NCBI GenBank assembly: GCA_009917545.1
Contig: QZDW01000030.1
Span: 1 to 35,155 of the forward strand
Direction of reading: 5' to 3'
Origin: a bacterium 1XD42-76
GTDB taxonomy: Bacteria > Bacillota > Clostridia > Lachnospirales > Lachnospiraceae
DNA: 35,155 nucleotides
Below, piece by piece: positions 25,129-33,750 of the stretch. The notes under the pieces are model-generated. The model saw nothing but the letters and a program-made list of their open reading frames with translations. It was not told where the DNA came from and searched no databases. Both the position numbers and the translations under genes were made by a program. Each line of letters opens with the position of its first letter. Position 1 is the first letter of the stretch.

Positions 25129-26459
25129 AACATAAGCTGCCCAAAAAACCGGAGGCATTTATTGATTCCTTTAAGCGTTCGGAAAGTCACACCGGAATTC
25201 CGATCATTCATCCTGATGAAGTACAGGACTGGAGCCAATATTTTATTATTGTTGCCGTCACGAAAGATGAAGAAATCCGTGAAAAGTTATTGTTATTAGG
25301 ACTGATGGAGAACAGAGACTTTATAGGATATAAATGTATCCTTGAATTTCCGTCTGTCCTGTTAAGACAAACTATATTTGACCGCTCCTACTATGATCTG
25401 GATTGCAATACCATGCGAAATCATTTGGAGATATTATCTAATGGGGATACGCGCAGCTGCTGTACTACCTTTGTATCACAAAGTTTGGATAATATCTTTG
25501 ATAAGGAACGGGATGAGGTATGGCACTCAGTTTTACATAAGATTTTATGTTTATCTACAGAAAACAAAACATTTCATTTTTGCGATAAAAGTATGTGCCC
25601 GCTATTTGTTGCCAAGAAGAGAGAGGACTGTGTTGATATGCCGGTGGAAGACAGGCCATACAAACCAATCGCTCCATTTCCAGAAACCTTGGCGTTGGGA
25701 TACGATTCTTCCTGTAATCTTGCTTGTATTACCTGTCGCAAGGAAGTTCATTTCGCGAAAGGGAAAGAATTAGAAGTAGTAAATAAAATAGCGGACAAGG
25801 TGATAACAGATTATCTTCCTCACTGCAAATTTTTGATTTTAGCAGGCAGCGGTGAGGTGTTTGCCAGTCCCTCCTATCGGAGCATTTATGAGGCGGAAAC
25901 GTGTAATCCACAGTATATCCGTCTGCTATCAAATGGCCTGCTGTTTACACCCGTGAATTGGGAAAAATTTAAAAAGGCAAATCACGCAAAGATTATGCTG
26001 ACGGTTTCTGTTGATGCTGCTTCTGAGGAAACCTACCGACGTATACGTGGAGGAAATTTTAATGTATTGAAGCAAAATATGAAGTTTGCTTCAGAGCTCC
26101 GACGTAAAGGTGAACTGAGCTATTTTCGAATGAATTTTGTTGTCCAGAGAGAGAATTATAAAGAAATGCCGGACTTTGTGCGGTGGGGACAGGAGCTGGG
26201 CGTTGATGAAGTCTTTTTTACTAAGATTTTAAATTGGGGAACATATACGCCCGAAGAGTTTGAACAGGTTAGTATGATGCAAAAAGATGGAATTACCCCC
26301 AAGCCTGAATTAGAAGAGCTTTTGGAACAATCAGTAATGAAGAGTGATATTGTCGATTTGGGCACCATTCAGTTTGGCCATAAAGTGGATGACATAGGTA
26401 TAGTGGAGAATTACTATATGTGGGAATTAGAGAAAAGAGGTGGGAAACTGTTTTCATGA
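25065..26459 (+). CDS. Radical SAM protein with N-terminal Rossmann and SPASM-like part
   Basis: The 464-codon frame encodes a Rossmann-like module (about 5-95: KLAVWGTGNMCQFL, YFIIVAVTKDEEI), a SPASM-like cysteine region (about 120-185: NGDTRSCCTTFVSQSLDNIF, WHSVL, FHFCDKSMCP) and then a radical SAM core. The core has C217xxxC221xxC224 in SSCNLACITCRKE, followed by LAGSGEVFASP, LLSNGLLF and VDAASEETYRRIRGG. SPASM regions usually follow the core, so the order is unusual. The reaction is unknown; sugar or peptide modification is possible. The ATG at 25065 lacks a ribosome site, so translation probably depends on the upstream frame. Its stop overlaps the ATG of the next gene. Confidence 0.8.
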   Translation: MLPKDRKLAVWGTGNMCQFLLKHKLPKKPEAFIDSFKRSESHTGIPIIHPDEVQDWSQYFIIVAVTKDEEIREKLLLLGLMENRDFIGYKCILEFPSVLLRQTIFDRSYYDLDCNTMRNHLEILSNGDTRSCCTTFVSQSLDNIFDKERDEVWHSVLHKILCLSTENKTFHFCDKSMCPLFVAKKREDCVDMPVEDRPYKPIAPFPETLALGYDSSCNLACITCRKEVHFAKGKELEVVNKIADKVITDYLPHCKFLILAGSGEVFASPSYRSIYEAETCNPQYIRLLSNGLLFTPVNWEKFKKANHAKIMLTVSVDAASEETYRRIRGGNFNVLKQNMKFASELRRKGELSYFRMNFVVQRENYKEMPDFVRWGQELGVDEVFFTKILNWGTYTPEEFEQVSMMQKDGITPKPELEELLEQSVMKSDIVDLGTIQFGHKVDDIGIVENYYMWELEKRGGKLFS

Positions 26460-26929
26460 GATTATCATTAGGAATCACCGCATTGGGCAGTATGACAGCG
26501 TCGTATTTTATGACATGCAAAAGTAAAAAGAAAGAGATCGAGGGGTTGAAGAGTCGTATTGAAGTACTGTCCGATCATTTTCAGTTGTTAAATCATTGGC
26601 TGGAGATCAAGCACGAAGGGAAATCCGTGGTATCCTATTTTGAGGAAATGGAATATTGCCATATTGCGATTTACGGGATGGCAGAACTGGCCAACAGGCT
26701 TACAGAAGAGCTTTCCGGCAGTTCTATTTCTATCGATTATGGGATTGACCGTGATATCAGCTGCTCGCTTGCGAGGATTGATACCGTATATTTTCCGGAA
26801 GATCATTTGCCTGAAACAGATGTAATTATTGTTACGCCATATTCCTCTTTTGAATCGATTAAAATGATTTTGGAAAAGCAGGTACATTGCCCGATTGTCT
26901 CATTAGAAGAAGTGATATGGAGTGTGTAG
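26456..26929 (+). CDS. Membrane-anchored Rossmann-like protein
   Basis: From ATG 26456 the protein has 157 residues. It starts with a single hydrophobic segment (LSLGITALGSMTASYFM), then a basic stretch and a helix (KKEIEGLKSRIEVLSDHFQLL) and the phrase WLEIKHEGKSVVSYFEEM. It ends with the Rossmann-like module (IAIYGMAELANRLTEEL, TDVIIVTPYSSFESI, PIVSLEEVIW). No catalytic domain follows. The ATG overlaps the previous stop (ATGA); GAGGTGGG is about 12 bases upstream. A longer ATG start at 26420 lies inside the previous gene and is less likely. It may anchor or sense for the other module-bearing enzymes; that is speculation. Confidence 0.7.
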   Translation: MRLSLGITALGSMTASYFMTCKSKKKEIEGLKSRIEVLSDHFQLLNHWLEIKHEGKSVVSYFEEMEYCHIAIYGMAELANRLTEELSGSSISIDYGIDRDISCSLARIDTVYFPEDHLPETDVIIVTPYSSFESIKMILEKQVHCPIVSLEEVIWSV

Positions 26930-26931
26930 AC

Positions 26932-27993
26932 ATGAAACTGATTAGCTTTTATCTTCCTCAATTTCATGAAATTCCGGAAAATAATCGTGCATGGGGACGG
27001 GGATTTACAGAATGGGTCAACGTAAAGAAAGCACAGCCATTATTTTTAGGACATAATCAGCCAAGAAAGCCATTACATAATCATTATTATAATTTGCTGG
27101 ACGACGGAGTGATGGAATGGCAGATTGATCTTGCTAAAAAGGCAGGTATTTATGGTTTTTGCTTTTACCACTATTGGTTTGGCGGAAGAATGGTTCTGGA
27201 AAAGCCTGCGGAGAAATTGCTCCATAATGAGCAGATCGATTTTCAGTATTGCTTTTCATGGGCGAACGAGCCCTGGACGAGAACATGGCATGGGGCAGGT
27301 GGAGAAAAAGAAATATTAATTCCCCAGGATTATGGCGGGGAAGAGGAATGGAACTTACATTATGAGTATTTCCGCCAGTTTTTTATGGATAAACGCTATA
27401 TCAAAGAGGAAAATTGTCCTGTTCTGTTAATCTATCGACTGAGAAATATACCACATTTTAATGATATGCTCCGTTATTGGAATGAGTGTGCAAAGAAGGA
27501 TGGTTTTTCCGGAATTTTTATTGTATCTATGGATGTATGGCGTGATCATGTGGCAAAGAGCCGCTGGGTAAATGGTTCTGTGGATTTTGAACCAGGGAAA
27601 AGCCGGGCGGGAGCGATGAATAAGTTTGCCTTTTTGCAGCCCAAAAACAAACGGAGCATATTGTGGAATTATTTTGCCATACGTACCTTTGATTATGGAA
27701 AAGTAAATCGAAAAATGCTCCACTGCCCGCATCAAAAAAATGAATTCAGAACAGTATTTGTAGATTTTGATGATTCGCCCAGGCGTGGAAACAGGGCCGT
27801 AGTAACCTTAGGTTCTACACCGAAGCGGTTTGGAAAATATTTAAGAAAGGCATTGCAGCTTAGCCGGAGGGAAGGAAATGAATACCTGTTTATTAATGCC
27901 TGGAATGAGTGGGGAGAAGGGAATTATTTAGAACCGGATACCAGATATGGCTACAGCTATCTGAACCAGGTAAAAGAAGCGCTACAGAGATAA
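26932..27993 (+). CDS. WbsX-like glycosyltransferase (GH99-like)
   Basis: The 353-residue protein belongs to the Glyco_tran_WbsX family, related in fold to GH99. Signature segments are FYLPQFHEIPENNRAWGRGF, TEWVNVKKAQPLF, CFYHYWFGGRMVLEKP, FSWANEPWTRTW and NAWNEWGEGNYLEPD. Members occur in O-antigen and capsule clusters and are taken to act on polysaccharide, though the exact reaction is poorly known. Start ATG 26932 has GGAG 9 bases upstream; other in-frame ATG codons lie inside the previous gene. Next gene begins 16 bases after the stop. Confidence 0.86.
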   Translation: MKLISFYLPQFHEIPENNRAWGRGFTEWVNVKKAQPLFLGHNQPRKPLHNHYYNLLDDGVMEWQIDLAKKAGIYGFCFYHYWFGGRMVLEKPAEKLLHNEQIDFQYCFSWANEPWTRTWHGAGGEKEILIPQDYGGEEEWNLHYEYFRQFFMDKRYIKEENCPVLLIYRLRNIPHFNDMLRYWNECAKKDGFSGIFIVSMDVWRDHVAKSRWVNGSVDFEPGKSRAGAMNKFAFLQPKNKRSILWNYFAIRTFDYGKVNRKMLHCPHQKNEFRTVFVDFDDSPRRGNRAVVTLGSTPKRFGKYLRKALQLSRREGNEYLFINAWNEWGEGNYLEPDTRYGYSYLNQVKEALQR

Positions 27994-28009
27994 AGGAGAC
28001 GAGTAAGCA

Positions 28010-29527
28010 GTGGAATATATTATTGTACAAGCCGGCGGCAAAGGGACACGGCTTAAGCACCTGACAAAGAATAAACCCAAGGCATTAGTCCCGATCGACA
28101 ACCTTCCCATGATCTTTCATTTGTTCCGTAAGTATCCCGATAAACGGTTCATTATCATTGCGGATTACCACAAAGAAGTCCTGCGGGAATATCTGGGAGC
28201 ATTTGCAGAGGTAAAATATCAGGTTGCAGATGCGAAAGGCAGCGGGACATGCTCAGGGATCCTTCAGGCATTGGAGAAAATCCCGGAACACCAGCCATTT
28301 ATGCTGATATGGTCGGATTTGATTCTGCCGGAGGAGTTCCGATTACCGGATGTATATGAGAAAGAGCATATATCATCCTCTGGTGAGATGCCTGATTATA
28401 TTGGGATTTCAAAAACATTTCCATGCCGATGGAGTTATGCGGGCAGCCAATTTGTGGAAGAGCGTTCCTCTGAACATGGCGTGGCTGGTTTTTTCCTTTT
28501 CCGCGATAAAGCACAGCTTTCTGACGTGCCGGAGAGTGGTGAATTCGTCCGCTGGATGCAGTCCAGGAACATGGTATTTGAGGAAATCAGCCTGGCTGGA
28601 ACGAGGGAGTTTGGCCTTTTAGAAGAATATGAAAAGCTTGGCAGGGAAAAATGCCGTCCGTTTAACCGTATTACGGTAGACGGGGATGTACTGGTAAAAG
28701 AGGCGGTGGACGAGCAGGGGAAGCGGCTCGCTGTCAGGGAATGCGCCTGGTATGAAAAGGCGAAGGAGAGAAACAGTAAGATACTGCCCCGTATTTATGA
28801 TACGAATCCCCTGAGAATGGAGTACATAAAGGGAAAGAACATTTATGAATGCCAGTTATCCTATGAGGAAAAAAGAAAAATCCTTGGGAGGCTTATTAGC
28901 GCGCTGCATGAGCTGCATCAATCGGAATCGATACCGGCGGATTCCTTCAGCATGAAGGAAGCGTATTTTAATAAAACGATGGACCGGCTTCGGAAGATTG
29001 AGGATCTCGTTCCCTTTGCCAGAGAAAAGACAATCCGGATTAATGGAAAAGAATGCAGGAATGTATATTTTTATAAGCGGGAATTAGAGAAAAAGCTGGA
29101 GGAGCTTACGTGTGATCAGTTTTCCTTCATTCATGGGGACTGTACATTTTCTAACCTGATGCTCAGGGAGGACGGCTCCCCTGTTCTGATTGATCCGAGA
29201 GGTTATTTTGGGTTTACCGAGCTGTATGGGGACATGCGCTATGACTGGGCGAAGCTTTACTATTCCATCGCAGGCAACTACGACCAGTTCAACCTGAAGA
29301 ACTTCCGGCTGGAAATCGGGGAAAATGAGGTTGCACTTTCCATCCAGCCAAACCACTGGGAAGATATGGAGCAGGAATTCTTTGCACTGACCGGTGCGGA
29401 TCCAGGTGAAATAAAACTGCTGCATGCCGTGATCTGGCTTTCCTTAACGACATATGCCTGGCAGGATTACGATTCCATCTGCGGCGCATTTTACAATGGC
29501 TTATACTATCTGGAGGATGTGTTATGA
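28010..29527 (+). CDS. Nucleotidyltransferase / APH-like kinase fusion
   Basis: A 505-residue bifunctional protein. Residues 1-240 are a sugar-phosphate nucleotidyltransferase: VQAGGKGTRLKHLTKNKPKA activation loop, then IWSDLILPEE with the metal Asp. Residues about 250-505 are an aminoglycoside/choline-kinase-like phosphotransferase with HGDCTFSNLM (H375, D377, N382) and IDPRG (D395). Together they could phosphorylate a sugar or polyol and activate it with NTP, comparable to other kinase-nucleotidyltransferase fusions. The next gene is a sugar-phosphate isomerase of the SIS type, probably in the same pathway. GTG start at 28010 with AAAGGAGA upstream; the stop overlaps the next ATG. It is more GC-rich than the genes around 14-18 kb. 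Confidence 0.85.
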   Translation: MEYIIVQAGGKGTRLKHLTKNKPKALVPIDNLPMIFHLFRKYPDKRFIIIADYHKEVLREYLGAFAEVKYQVADAKGSGTCSGILQALEKIPEHQPFMLIWSDLILPEEFRLPDVYEKEHISSSGEMPDYIGISKTFPCRWSYAGSQFVEERSSEHGVAGFFLFRDKAQLSDVPESGEFVRWMQSRNMVFEEISLAGTREFGLLEEYEKLGREKCRPFNRITVDGDVLVKEAVDEQGKRLAVRECAWYEKAKERNSKILPRIYDTNPLRMEYIKGKNIYECQLSYEEKRKILGRLISALHELHQSESIPADSFSMKEAYFNKTMDRLRKIEDLVPFAREKTIRINGKECRNVYFYKRELEKKLEELTCDQFSFIHGDCTFSNLMLREDGSPVLIDPRGYFGFTELYGDMRYDWAKLYYSIAGNYDQFNLKNFRLEIGENEVALSIQPNHWEDMEQEFFALTGADPGEIKLLHAVIWLSLTTYAWQDYDSICGAFYNGLYYLEDVL

Positions 29528-30108
29528 TAACATATTTTGAGAAACAACTGGAGGAGATTAATCATTCGATCCATTCCCTGAACCAGGAGGCGTTTACCAG
29601 ACTGGTGGACGAGGCAGTCGATACCCTGGAAAAAGGGCATAAGATTATCGTATCCGGGTTAGGGAAAAACGTGCCGATCTGTGATAAATTTGTCGGCTCG
29701 ATGGTTTCCCTGGGACTGGACGCATATTTTTTACATACCAATTCTGCCGTCCACGGCGATATGGGGTTAGTCAAAGACGGCGACCTGGTGATTATCCTTA
29801 CTAAGAGCGGGGAGACAGCGGAATCAATCTATCTGACAAGGCAGCTAAAAGAGCGGAAGGTGAACCTGTGGCTCCTGACCTTTGCAAAGGAAAGTACGCT
29901 TACCAGGGAGATTGCAAATTGTATTGTGCTGGATTTGGTTCACGAAGGGGATCTATGGAACATTATGCCGAATAATTCCACGACCATGAACCTGATTGTC
30001 CTTCAGGGGCTGGCAATGATGATTGCGAAAAAGATGAATCTGGATATCAGTCAGTTTAAACGCAACCATCCGGGCGGCCATATCGGGAAAGTGTTGAAGC
30101 ATGCTTAA
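29524..30108 (+). CDS. SIS-domain sugar-phosphate isomerase (KdsD/GutQ-like)
   Basis: The 194-residue protein is a single SIS domain that isomerises ketose and aldose phosphates. It shows SGLGKNVPICDKFVGSM, HGDMGLVKDGDLVIILTKSG, ETAESI and the end NHPGGHIGK, which is typical of KpsF/KdsD/GutQ. The C-terminal CBS pair of full KdsD proteins is absent, as in shorter relatives. It could make an arabinose-5-phosphate- or hexulose-type intermediate for the preceding fusion enzyme. Overlaps both neighbours, so the three are translationally coupled. Confidence 0.85.
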   Translation: MITYFEKQLEEINHSIHSLNQEAFTRLVDEAVDTLEKGHKIIVSGLGKNVPICDKFVGSMVSLGLDAYFLHTNSAVHGDMGLVKDGDLVIILTKSGETAESIYLTRQLKERKVNLWLLTFAKESTLTREIANCIVLDLVHEGDLWNIMPNNSTTMNLIVLQGLAMMIAKKMNLDISQFKRNHPGGHIGKVLKHA

Positions 30109-30592
30109 GGAACTGGTGCCTGTATTGCATGGAGCCCTTGTCTGGAAGCTTTTCTGTGTGCGTTTCCGGATCAATGAGCAGAAGGTGATTCTGGTCCTGG
30201 TGAATGACCGGAAACGCCTGGATTATTATGCACTGGCACATTTAGAAGACTTTATGGACCGAAAATATGCCAGAGAGGCAGTGATTCTGTTCAGTGATAA
30301 AAGCGTATCCAGGCAGGTAAAGGGAATGCATTTGAAGGCACCCGCCAGGCTGTGCCTTTGGCCTGAGGAAACGATCAAAGCCCTGTATGATTATTACTCA
30401 TTTTATAAATTTTCTGATAAGATTGTGTTTACTTATACGGATAGGCCAAAGGATAACAAGTTAGGCAGGGTGCTCAGGGAGACCCCGATTGGGGAGGAAG
30501 AGGCCGTATGTCTGGGACTGTACCGCCTGCGGCGTGTTCCTGAATTGAAAAGGCAGGCTAAGGAACCCGATGAATCGAAGCATAAGGGCTGA
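30101..30592 (+). CDS. Small hypothetical protein, family A
   Basis: A 163-residue soluble protein I do not recognise. Features: a strand-rich start (KVILVLVNDRKRLDYYALA), DFMDRKYAREAVILFSDKS, LYDYYSFYKFSDKIVFTYTD and LGRVLRETPIGEEEAV. The same layout, with LYNMYEFSDRFHILSREEQY and VDTGILSTEEML, is seen in the protein at 34653, so they are distant paralogues. A third, broken copy lies at 22850-23120. It overlaps the SIS gene by 8 bases, pointing to a shared operon. Alternating alpha/beta predictions are consistent with a small Rossmann-like fold, but no catalytic motif stands out. Confidence 0.65.
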   Translation: MLKELVPVLHGALVWKLFCVRFRINEQKVILVLVNDRKRLDYYALAHLEDFMDRKYAREAVILFSDKSVSRQVKGMHLKAPARLCLWPEETIKALYDYYSFYKFSDKIVFTYTDRPKDNKLGRVLRETPIGEEEAVCLGLYRLRRVPELKRQAKEPDESKHKG

Positions 30593-30619
30593 ATGAATAC
30601 GCTTTATAGGGAAAGATAG

Positions 30620-31912
30620 ATGTTTGATTATAAACTGGCACGGGTAGAGAAGATGTTATCCCGTTTATACAGCAGGGGAATTTTTAAGGATAAAAAGGTA
30701 TATCTGTTTGGGGTCAGTGAAAATACACGGCAGATCGTACAAATACTGCGGACATACCAGATCGAACCGGAAGCGGTTTTAGATAATGATAAGATAAAGC
30801 AGGGCACATACTGCAGCGGCATTCCTGTAGGGCCGGTAGAAGCAGTAAGGGATGCTGAAAATCAGCAAAATATGTATATTGTCTGTTCCCTGTACTGGCG
30901 GGAAATGACGGCGCAGTTAAGGGATATTGGAATCAAAAATAAAAATATTTTCATGATGTATGAGGAAGAGACATTATCAGAATGTATTTATCAGGCTGTA
31001 AGGGGAAAGCGAATTTATGAACGTCTGACTGCCCGGTATGGAAAACTTCCCGTTTTTTTATGTCCATATACCGGGACTGGAGATATTTATCTGATCGGAA
31101 CGTTCTGGAAACAGTATACAGAGAAAGTAAATATCAGGGACTATGTTTTTATTGTCATAAGCAAAGCGTGTGAGAAAGCCGCCAGGCTGTTTGGGATAAA
31201 AAATATAGTCAGGCTGGAAAATAAAGTCGAGAGCTCCTATTTAATCCGTTACTACATGCTCTGCCCGGAAAAGGGGAAGATAACGATATTGAATGATTCC
31301 TGGGGGGAGATCCATACCAACCCATTGGAATGGTTCCGCGGATATAAGGGGTTGGAATTTATGCAGATCTTCCGAAAATTTGTATTCGATCTTCCAGACC
31401 ATGTACAACCCAGACATCCTGTATTTGAGAATAAGGACAGTGAAGTACAGGAATTCTTCCGGGAACATTCGCTGGAGGATAAAAATACCGTGATTTTGTC
31501 GCCTTATTCGAACACATTGGCTGACTTACCGGACGACTTTTGGGGGGAGCTTGCCAAGGCGCTGAAAAAGATGGGCTTTATCGTCTGTACGAACAGCAGC
31601 GGAGAGACGGAACCAGCGGTAGAAGGGACGATACCAGTGTTTTTTTCTCTGGATACAGCGCCTCAGATCGTAGGAAGAGCCGGGTACTTTATTGGGATAA
31701 GAAGCGGCTTTTGCGATATAATCAGCGGAGCGGATGCCAAAAAAATTATTTTGTATCATGCACGGGAGCGTTTTTTTAATGGAAGTACATACGAATACTT
31801 TAATCTGAAAGATATGGGATTATGTGACGATGCCATAGAGATTCAGTTTGATAAGAGTGACGAAGAATTATTTGAGAAAGTAATAGACGTTATGAAACAT
31901 GAAAGAAGATAA
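30620..31912 (+). CDS. Rossmann / GT-B (GT9-like) glycosyltransferase
   Basis: The 430-residue protein starts with the recurring Rossmann-like module (about 20-120: KVYLFGVSENTRQIVQIL, EAVLDNDKIKQGTYCSG, YIVCSLYWREM). The second part resembles heptosyltransferase-type GT-B enzymes: TGTGDIYLIGTFWKQY at the N-domain, then VILSPYSNTLADLPDDFW, KKMGFIVCTNSSG and AGYFIGIRSGFCDIISGA, which corresponds to the donor-site SGxxH region in GT9. The match is by pattern only, so the donor is unknown. ATG with AGGGAAAG upstream. Confidence 0.7.
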   Translation: MFDYKLARVEKMLSRLYSRGIFKDKKVYLFGVSENTRQIVQILRTYQIEPEAVLDNDKIKQGTYCSGIPVGPVEAVRDAENQQNMYIVCSLYWREMTAQLRDIGIKNKNIFMMYEEETLSECIYQAVRGKRIYERLTARYGKLPVFLCPYTGTGDIYLIGTFWKQYTEKVNIRDYVFIVISKACEKAARLFGIKNIVRLENKVESSYLIRYYMLCPEKGKITILNDSWGEIHTNPLEWFRGYKGLEFMQIFRKFVFDLPDHVQPRHPVFENKDSEVQEFFREHSLEDKNTVILSPYSNTLADLPDDFWGELAKALKKMGFIVCTNSSGETEPAVEGTIPVFFSLDTAPQIVGRAGYFIGIRSGFCDIISGADAKKIILYHARERFFNGSTYEYFNLKDMGLCDDAIEIQFDKSDEELFEKVIDVMKHERR

Positions 31913-31979
31913 GAACTGAAAATGAGGAATATTTTGGGGATTTCTGGAACTATAAGTACCACAGGGAAAGGGAAAAGGG

Positions 31980-33617
31980 ATGATAGTATCCGTTATTGTG
32001 CCTGTATATAACACAGAGGAGTTTCTGGAAAAGTGCATTCAATCGATTGTAAACCAGACATACAGGGAACTGGAAATTATTATGATTAACGATGGCTCCA
32101 CAGATAGTTCCGGAAGTATCTGCAGAAAATGGGAGAGGTTGGATGAGAGGATTTGGTATATAGAAAAGGAGAACGAGGGACAGGGGATTGCCAGGAATAC
32201 AGGGATTCAGATTGCGAACGGGGAATATATCATTTTTGTTGATTCTGATGATTATATAGAGCCTGACCTGGTTGAGAAGGTATATACGCATATCAGTAAA
32301 TATAAGGCGGATATCTGTGTATATTCACACAGGCATGTGGGCGAACAGATCATAGAATTGCCGCTGGCAGGAAAGACAAAACAAGTGGCAGATATCAGGA
32401 ATAATAAAGAATTACTAGGGGTAATGCCTCCCATTTTGTGGGATAAAATGTTTACTACGGCTCTACTCCGGAGGTCGAATGTTTTAATGAGCAATCGAAT
32501 GTGTGAGGATTTGGTTTTTAATGCGCAGGTATATGTGAAGGCAGAGAAAATCTGTTTTCTTGATATTCCACTTTATAATTACCGATATACGAGGCTTGGA
32601 AACTTTTCTACTAATTATCAGAAATATAGTGAAGCAGAGCAGAGCGTAGATGAATTAAATGAAATTTTCCGTAAAAATGGGGAGTTTGAAAGATACTGGA
32701 TCCAACTATATGAATTATCCTTTTTCATTTTTAAGAACATACTATCCAGAATTAAAAATAGAGAAGAGTTGCATTTACCTGTAGAGGTAAAAAATTATTA
32801 TAACGAATTTTTTAAAAATTACAAGAACTGTTTGAGTAAATGGTTTTCACCGCACATGGATTGCAGTTTGCAGGAAAAAAGCTATCTTATTTTGGGAAGC
32901 TACAATCTGCGCGTTATTATGCATAGCTTACTGCTGAATGAAAAGTTTTTGGGGGAAGACTATGGGTACAGCAGTATCATAAGCCTTATGTCCGCACCGT
33001 TAGCTATTAATCTTTCTTTGAAAGACCGCGCGTTTACGAATGCGTATCGAAAACGATGCGTGATACAGGATGTAGAAAAGGAGTTTTGTTCCCATGCCAG
33101 GTTTCAGGACAAAGACTATGTGGTGATGGATTTGTTGGATGAAATCTGCGATTTGATTGAAATCAACGATGGCTGCTACATTACAGAGTCAGAATTTTTG
33201 AAAGAATTAAATCCGGAGGAATTTAAGAATTTCAGGAGAATTCCATTTGGCAGTGAAGAGAGAAGACGGCTATTTAAAAAATATGCAGAGCGGTTTGCTG
33301 AAAAAGTAAAGGCTCAGAATATTCCGGTTATTGTGATTAAAAATTTCCTCTGTGAAAGTCACAGCGTATATTATGATACATCTACGTGTTATGAGAATTT
33401 AGAAGAGATTAAGAAAATAAATGGAGAATTAGAGTGGCATTATCAGCAGTTACTTCTCTGTTTACCGGATGCGATTCCTGTAGATTCTGAGGAATTTGAT
33501 AACTTGGTATTTACCCATGATAAGTTCCAGTTTGGCTGTAAGCCAATTTATTATAACATTGGATATTATCAGCGGATGGCGATTCAATTAAGCCAGTGTG
33601 TACGGGATAGGTCATAA
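31980..33617 (+). CDS. GT2 glycosyltransferase with DUF6270-like tail
   Basis: A 545-residue protein. Residues 1-225 are a GT2 domain: VSVIVPVYNTEEFLEKCIQS, IMINDGSTDSS, NEGQGIARNTGI, FVDSDDYIEPD (metal site). Residues about 295-545 resemble DUF6270, a family of unknown function in polysaccharide clusters: GYSSIISLMSAPLAINLSL, RKRCVIQDVEKEF, DYVVMDLLDEICDLIEI, and a late IPVIVIKNFLCE. The GSCVSRD-like start of DUF6270 reads LGSYNLRVIM here, so a key small-residue motif has changed. ATG start at 31980 after a purine-rich AGGGAAAAGGG. Confidence 0.78.
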   Translation: MIVSVIVPVYNTEEFLEKCIQSIVNQTYRELEIIMINDGSTDSSGSICRKWERLDERIWYIEKENEGQGIARNTGIQIANGEYIIFVDSDDYIEPDLVEKVYTHISKYKADICVYSHRHVGEQIIELPLAGKTKQVADIRNNKELLGVMPPILWDKMFTTALLRRSNVLMSNRMCEDLVFNAQVYVKAEKICFLDIPLYNYRYTRLGNFSTNYQKYSEAEQSVDELNEIFRKNGEFERYWIQLYELSFFIFKNILSRIKNREELHLPVEVKNYYNEFFKNYKNCLSKWFSPHMDCSLQEKSYLILGSYNLRVIMHSLLLNEKFLGEDYGYSSIISLMSAPLAINLSLKDRAFTNAYRKRCVIQDVEKEFCSHARFQDKDYVVMDLLDEICDLIEINDGCYITESEFLKELNPEEFKNFRRIPFGSEERRRLFKKYAERFAEKVKAQNIPVIVIKNFLCESHSVYYDTSTCYENLEEIKKINGELEWHYQQLLLCLPDAIPVDSEEFDNLVFTHDKFQFGCKPIYYNIGYYQRMAIQLSQCVRDRS

Positions 33618-33750
33618 AATATGACAGACAGAATACAGGTGCAGAACCGTATAAGAATTTGGTTGTGGAAACAAAATTGATGTGGACACAAAACACAAGA
33701 TGTCTGAAACCGGAAAAATCAGAAAAAGGGGAAGGGAAGGAAAAGCAAAT

